NCBI RefSeq assembly: GCF_025567365.1
Contig: NZ_JAOQJG010000005.1
Span: 62,001-126,000 of the forward strand
DNA length: 64,000 nucleotides
DNA from: Anaerostipes amylophilus
GTDB lineage: Bacteria > Bacillota > Clostridia > Lachnospirales > Lachnospiraceae
Direction of reading: 5' to 3'
Notes under the pieces: model-generated
The model's database searches: none
Seen by the model: only the letters and a program-made list of their open reading frames with translations
Told to the model about the DNA's origin: nothing
Translations under genes and position numbers: made by a program
Part shown: positions 60,236 to 64,000 of the stretch, one piece after another
Layout: each line of letters starts with the position of its first letter
How positions within the stretch are numbered: the stretch's first letter is position 1

Positions 60236-61495
60236 CTAAATTTCATCTTCCGTTCCAACAATAATACAGATTCTTGCACCGCTGCTTACTGTTCCAACTG
60301 TATATTCTGGATTCTTAAAATAACTCTTTAAATCCTGTCCTAAAGACTTGTCTTCAACAATGATCTTCGTATGTGTCAGTGATCCCTCTCTGTATGTTTT
60401 AACAGAACCCACTGTATATCCATCACTTGACAGTTTATCTTTCCATCTTCCAGCTAATCCGGAAATTGATGTTGAATTTTGGATCTCAATAGAAATATTC
60501 TTGGATGATGACGAACTTTCTGTTGTTTTCTTTGCTTCTGTTGTACTTGAACTTAATGCAGAACTTAAATCTCCATCTTCAGATAACATCTCATCAAAAA
60601 CTCTCTTGGCTTCATCTGTATCCAGTTTGAACTTTCCATTACTTTCTGTTCCATCTAACACTTTGAAGTTTAGATTCTTATCTTTAATCTGGCGAATTCT
60701 CTTAAGATAGCTTTCTACATTTTCATAAGACCCATCAGAATCAACTGCATCAAAATATTCCTGTGCATATTCTTTATATTCAGATAACGATTTATCGTTC
60801 AATGCAGCAGCAACAGCTACACAAATCTCACCTGTAAGTTCTGCCTGCTGGTTCTTGTCTTCAAAAATATCAGTTTCACTCATCAGTGAATAAACAGCTG
60901 TTCCATTCAGACTGTTCTCACCCTCATTCAATGTAACATATTTGTCTGTGGAATCAGTATAAGACATTGCCTGATCAAATTCTACTTTAATGTCCCCCGC
61001 CTTATTTATCAATGTTACAAACTTCTTGCGTGATAACAATTCATAAGAATTAATTGTAATTCCAAGTGTATTCTCCACCTGTTTTTTCATCAAAGCTCCG
61101 TCTTCCTTCGTTGCTTTGATAACATCTGCAACCGTCGCCTCGCTTACATTTGTTCCAAGAGTTTCCTTTACCGCCTTCTTACCGCTCTTTGTAAGTTTTA
61201 ATGTCATATCCTGACGTAATGGAACAAAAATCATCTCTTGGTTTCTATTATGATAAATTCGGATCACGATGGAATTTCCTGTCTGGATCATTCCAACGTC
61301 TACCTTTTCTTTACTTTCTTCTTTTAACTGCTTTGCAATCTCAGCTTTCTTATCTTTTTTGAATTTACTTGCAAAATATGTCTTAAATCCAAAAAAACTT
61401 GCAACTCCACCGATGGCTGTCACCAGTATCACTACAAGAATTCTGGCAAATATCGCTTTCGCACCAAGCTTATTCTTCTTTTTCTTCTTCGCCAT
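60236..61495 (-). CDS. Membrane-anchored protein with C-terminal LytR_C domain
   Basis: 419 residues: basic MAKKKKKNKLG start, one membrane helix (about 19-38), an extracellular region partly like a LytR-CpsA-Psr-type or regulatory fold (about 60-300), a Ser-rich linker near 315-330, and a terminal LytR_C domain (about 332-419: ISIEIQNSTSISGLAGRW, IIVEDKSLGQDLKSYF, ICIIVG). ATG 61495 follows GGAGC; the longer frame is unlikely. Probably a cell-envelope protein; the exact role is unknown. Single gene with a terminator. Confidence 0.7.
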   Translation of the reverse strand: MAKKKKKNKLGAKAIFARILVVILVTAIGGVASFFGFKTYFASKFKKDKKAEIAKQLKEESKEKVDVGMIQTGNSIVIRIYHNRNQEMIFVPLRQDMTLKLTKSGKKAVKETLGTNVSEATVADVIKATKEDGALMKKQVENTLGITINSYELLSRKKFVTLINKAGDIKVEFDQAMSYTDSTDKYVTLNEGENSLNGTAVYSLMSETDIFEDKNQQAELTGEICVAVAAALNDKSLSEYKEYAQEYFDAVDSDGSYENVESYLKRIRQIKDKNLNFKVLDGTESNGKFKLDTDEAKRVFDEMLSEDGDLSSALSSSTTEAKKTTESSSSSKNISIEIQNSTSISGLAGRWKDKLSSDGYTVGSVKTYREGSLTHTKIIVEDKSLGQDLKSYFKNPEYTVGTVSSGARICIIVGTEDEI

Positions 61496-61628
61496 CTTTC
61501 TGCTCCTTCCGTGTATAAACTTCGTTAAGTATATCAAATTATTCGATTTATTTCAACAATCCTCTATGTTATAATCGTCTTAATATTTTCTTAAAACACT
61601 AGATTTATAAACGAAACGAGGTATACCA

Positions 61629-62354
61629 ATGAAAACTGTACTGATCACCGGAAGTTCCCGCGGAATCGGCCGTGAAACCGCCTTATATTTTGCATCTCAG
61701 GGCTGGAATGTCATTATCCATGGATTCCGTCACCCTGAAAAACTTGATTCATTAAAAACAGAAATCCTTTCTCATTCTGTATCCTGCCTGTCTTTTTGCG
61801 GTGATATCAGCAATCCTTTGTTTGTTGATAAAATGATCACGGAATCTCTGAAAGTCTTTCCAAAAATTGACTGTCTTGTAAACAATGCTGGCATTTCCCA
61901 AGTTGGACTGTTCACAGATGCAACCATCGATGACTGGAATTTAATGATCAACACAAATTTAACTTCCGTATTTACAACTTGTAAAAATATCATTCCACAC
62001 ATGCTTCATTATCATAAAGGAAAAATCATCAATATTTCTTCCATCTGGGGCGAAGCAGGTGCATCCTGCGAAGTTTTATATTCTACTACAAAAGGTGGAA
62101 TCAATGCATTTACAAAGGCTTTAGCAAAAGAAGTTGCTGCTAGTAATATTCAGGTGAACGCCATTGCTTTTGGAATGATCGATACGGAAATGAATGCAGA
62201 ATTTGATGAAGAAGATCTGGCTATGATCAAAGATGAGATCCCGGCAGATTATATTGCCAGCCCGAAAGAGGCGGCACAAATGGTTTATCATGTGGCAGAA
62301 GCACCTGGTTATATGACTGGGCAGATTGTTACTTTTTCTGGAGGATGGTATTAA
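61629..62354 (+). CDS. Short-chain dehydrogenase/reductase (FabG-like)
   Basis: 241-residue SDR: TGSSRGIGRETALYF (NAD(P) site, about 8-22), VNNAGISQVG, catalytic Ser in INISSIWGEAGAS, and YSTTKGGINAFTKAL (Tyr/Lys). FabG-like, but isolated from the fab operon, which has its own fabG at 16183. It may reduce another substrate. GAGGTATACCA before ATG. It is followed by the composite repeat. Confidence 0.83.
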   Translation: MKTVLITGSSRGIGRETALYFASQGWNVIIHGFRHPEKLDSLKTEILSHSVSCLSFCGDISNPLFVDKMITESLKVFPKIDCLVNNAGISQVGLFTDATIDDWNLMINTNLTSVFTTCKNIIPHMLHYHKGKIINISSIWGEAGASCEVLYSTTKGGINAFTKALAKEVAASNIQVNAIAFGMIDTEMNAEFDEEDLAMIKDEIPADYIASPKEAAQMVYHVAEAPGYMTGQIVTFSGGWY

Positions 62355-62369
62355 ATTTTAAGTTAATAG

Positions 62370-62647
62370 TTGGCCAACTGTAGAATTCGAGTATATGATA
62401 AAAAATAAATAAGCAACCGAAAGCGATGAGGTGGAATTTTTGCTCATATTTTGAACAAATCGCTGATCCGCCCAATTTCCTACGAAAACTCGCTCTGGAG
62501 TTTTGTCTAAGACAAAAATCTTTGAAGCTCAGACATTCGTCCAATTGGGCTGCGAATTTATTCAAAATATGGCAAAATTCCAATGCATCGCTTTCGGTTG
62601 CTTATTTATTTTTTATCATATACCAGAAGTCTATAGAATGGACAATT
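62370..62647 (+). ncRNA. Module B giant hairpin, full form (candidate structured RNA)
   Basis: Arms of about 105 nt: 62370-62477 and 62543-62647. The middle 30 bp, from GTATATGATAAAAAATAAAT on to CGAAAGCGATG, are perfect. Inner loop TGATCC opposite a single T equals, on the opposite strand, the A/GGATCA loop of module A; the neighbouring helices CGC/GCG also match. Further in, ACGAA/TTCGT takes the place of TCGAT/ATCGA and is flanked by the same GG and AGGA. The tip is a TTTTGTCT/AGACAAAA hairpin. So B is a homologue of A in reverse orientation. Confidence 0.65.
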
Positions 62648-62854
62648 CACAAGATTTTCCCCGAAGCTTCGAAATATACTGCCTGCAGTTTAAAAGTTTC
62701 CGGCACAGTTTCATCGAAAGAAGCTGAGGAAGTCTGGTATCCCGCTTCATTCTTGGCAGGCCATCGCACAGCGATTTAGTTCAATCGGTGTTATTTGATC
62801 TCTTTTAACTTCTGTTAACGAATCCAAAACTTATCAACCAATACCGTTTAACAT

Positions 62855-63046
62855 ACACACTGTGTAGTGGTTTGACGCCCTGTGGTCGATTGTTTGACCG
62901 TAGCTGCGGGTATTTTAGCTCGTAGCGAGGGAGTTATCGAAGGAACAGGCGCGGATCAGCGATTTGTAAAAAACGCTTTCAAAAATGCGGAGTGTCATCC
63001 TTTTTTCTTATAAATATTTCTTCTTATCTTCTTTCTGACTCATACA
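62855..63046 (+). repeat. Module A remnant (tip and 3' arm only)
   Basis: The tip with CCTGT/ACAGG, TCGAT/ATCGA and GCTGCG/CGTAGC (one G-T pair) is kept, and the right arm, GGCGCGGATCAGCGATTTGT onward to CTGACTCATACA, is almost identical to that of copy 1. The 5' arm is absent: the sequence jumps from TAGTGGTTTGAC straight to GCCCTGTGG. The long basal helix cannot form here. Confidence 0.75.
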
Positions 63047-63064
63047 TGCAACACTATCTACAAA

Positions 63065-63940
63065 TCAGAATTTACAATACTCCACAAATTTCTCCATCTC
63101 TTTCGTCATATATTTATTCGCATGATAAAACACCTGACGATACATCGTAATATCAATATCTTTGACATCTAATTTGGCAATTTTCCCTTCTTTGATATCT
63201 TTTTCTACGACAAATAATGGCAGATAGGAAAGTCCTTTTCCTGTCTTTAGCATTTTCTTGATAAATGCGGTATCACTGCATTCAAGAACCGGTGATAACG
63301 TCTGTTTTCGCAAGGATAATTCCTGTTCTAATGCCTGTCTGTAATTGGCATTTCGTTCGGTCAGATATAATGGTGCATTCAATATTTCTTCTACTTTGAT
63401 ATCCTTTTCCCCTGCGAATTTATAATTTGGTGCAGATACAAAGATCACAGGCTCGGCTTCCTCTAAGACTTTTACCCAGTTTTTATCCCATCTTGGTGTA
63501 TCCAGAATATAAATGACATCGAGTTCATTATGCTCCATCATCTGAATCAACTTTTCTGGTGAATCAATCGTTATTTGGATCCTTACTTGTGGATGTTCAT
63601 TGCGAAATTTTTCTACAATCTCTGGCAATTTTACCGTACAAAGGGATTCGATCGTTCCGATATGTAATGGATTTTTTAACTCTGCAGTATCATTCATTGC
63701 ATCTTTTGCCTTATACATTTCATCAATGATCTTATTTGCATGGATCCAAAATTCTTTTCCGCTTGGTGTCAGTGTCACTTTTTTCCCTGTTCGGTCGAAT
63801 AACCTGACTCCTAATTCTGTCTCTAACTGACGGATCTGAACAGTGACTGCTGATTGCGAATAGCCCAGTAATTCTGCGGCTTTCGAGAAGTTTTTTACTT
63901 GTGATATCTGCATAAATGTCTGTATCTGACGGAATTCCAT
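63065..63940 (-). CDS. LysR-family transcription regulator
   Basis: 291 residues: HTH (MEFRQIQTFMQISQVKNFSKAAELLGYSQ..., about 1-58) and effector domain (about 88-285) with HIGTIESLCTVKLPEIVEKF. Typical CysB/CbbR-like layout. The downstream neighbour is a convergent repeat, and the divergent target is outside the window to the right. Its last codons (AAA TTC TGA) coincide with the terminus of the composite repeat, exactly as in accA. Confidence 0.88.
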   Translation of the reverse strand: MEFRQIQTFMQISQVKNFSKAAELLGYSQSAVTVQIRQLETELGVRLFDRTGKKVTLTPSGKEFWIHANKIIDEMYKAKDAMNDTAELKNPLHIGTIESLCTVKLPEIVEKFRNEHPQVRIQITIDSPEKLIQMMEHNELDVIYILDTPRWDKNWVKVLEEAEPVIFVSAPNYKFAGEKDIKVEEILNAPLYLTERNANYRQALEQELSLRKQTLSPVLECSDTAFIKKMLKTGKGLSYLPLFVVEKDIKEGKIAKLDVKDIDITMYRQVFYHANKYMTKEMEKFVEYCKF

Positions 63941-64000
63941 TTTTTCTCCTTTGTACTATTATGAATAATTTTCAATGTTATTATTAAATCTATGAATTTG

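Larger units (their letters stand above)
62346..63073 (+). repeat. Composite giant-hairpin element, copy 4 (B full, A lacking its 5' arm)
   Basis: 710 nt convergent gap between the SDR gene and a LysR gene. Order: left terminus TTAAATTTTAAG...GTTGGCCAACTG, full module B (62370-62647), GGACAATTCACAAGATTT, linker with AATCGGTGTT (62783-62792) and CTGTTAACGAAT, CAATACCGTTTAACATACAC, then GTGTAGTGGTTTGAC joined to the tip of module A (62876 on) and its 3' arm to 63046, right terminus CTACAAATCAGAATTT. The 5' arm of A is deleted. The last bases encode the LysR stop. Confidence 0.85.

Noticed and set aside
62426..62779. 117-codon open frame across module B and the linker of copy 4
   Set aside because: No ribosome site; frame not kept in copies 2 or 3; structure explains the sequence.
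1..64000. CRISPR array, prophage, integrase or IS transposase
   Set aside because: No regularly spaced direct repeats and no phage or transposase-like protein were found anywhere; the only repeats are the hairpin elements and operator boxes listed.

Overview
The window looks like the chromosome of an AT-rich, low-GC Gram-positive of the Clostridia, most likely a gut Lachnospiraceae (an Anaerostipes-like organism would fit; this is inferred from protein style and gene order, not from a search). Support comes from the S10 ribosomal operon order, the hprK-glcK-murB-rapZ-whiA-HPr string, the acpP-fabD-fabG-fabF-accBC-fabZ-accDA operon, AGGAGG ribosome binding sites throughout, TTG starts, and many PTS sugar genes.

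Layout. 1-4.3 kb: the 5' half of the S10 operon on the minus strand (rpsJ to rpsC), driven by a consensus promoter and a ~250 nt structured leader. 4.4-9.8 kb: a mannitol PTS operon (hxlA, hxlB, mtlA, mtlD) that unusually carries the two ribulose monophosphate enzymes, with a divergent DeoR-type regulator. 9.8-10.5 kb: a TraX-family membrane protein that seems to use an ATA start. 10.9-18.2 kb: type II fatty acid synthesis operon with two FabT-like operators and an attenuator after acpP; fabH, fabT and an enoyl reductase are not in it. 18.5-22.6 kb: a Gld-type ABC transporter with auxiliary proteins. 22.9-26.2 kb: NSS-family symporter and pgi. 26.2-33.5 kb: a peptidase fragment, tRNA-Thr, then HPr-like/whiA/rapZ/murB/glcK/hprK/uvrC. 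33.6-46.5 kb: an orphan surface protein and a large polyol/ketose PTS operon (galactitol-type EIIABC, two zinc dehydrogenases, epimerase, SIS isomerase, TIM-barrel isomerase, sugar kinase, aldolase, aldose epimerase, a decayed HAD gene) with a PRD regulator. 46.6-49.4 kb: LysR regulator and divergent class II aldolase plus dehydrogenase. 49.9-54.7 kb: uvrB-uvrA. 54.9-60 kb: PucR/CdaR-like regulator, ftsE, ftsX, M23 hydrolase, S41 protease. 60.2-64 kb: LytR_C membrane protein, an SDR, a LysR regulator.

The most striking non-coding content is a family of composite giant-hairpin elements in four intergenic gaps (10.55-10.96, 22.63-22.91, 49.40-49.89 and 62.35-63.07 kb). Each gap lies between two convergent genes. 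Each copy is a different deletion derivative of one parental layout: left terminus, hairpin module B, linker, hairpin module A, right terminus. Module A has ~98 nt arms. Between copies its helices change on both sides so that pairing is kept, while unpaired internal-loop bases stay fixed; modules A and B share one asymmetric internal loop (A opposite GGATCA). The termini are inverted repeats that run into the stop codons of neighbouring genes. No protein in the window obviously mobilises them. They behave like a mobile or dispersed structured RNA/DNA family and are the best candidate here for something undescribed.

Metabolic theme: EI/HPr-dependent uptake of hexitols and ketoses (two polyol PTS systems), with HPrK and an HPr paralogue nearby, glycolytic entry through pgi and glucokinase, and isomerases of the 6-phospho-3-hexuloisomerase family in both PTS operons. 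All alignments were made by eye.
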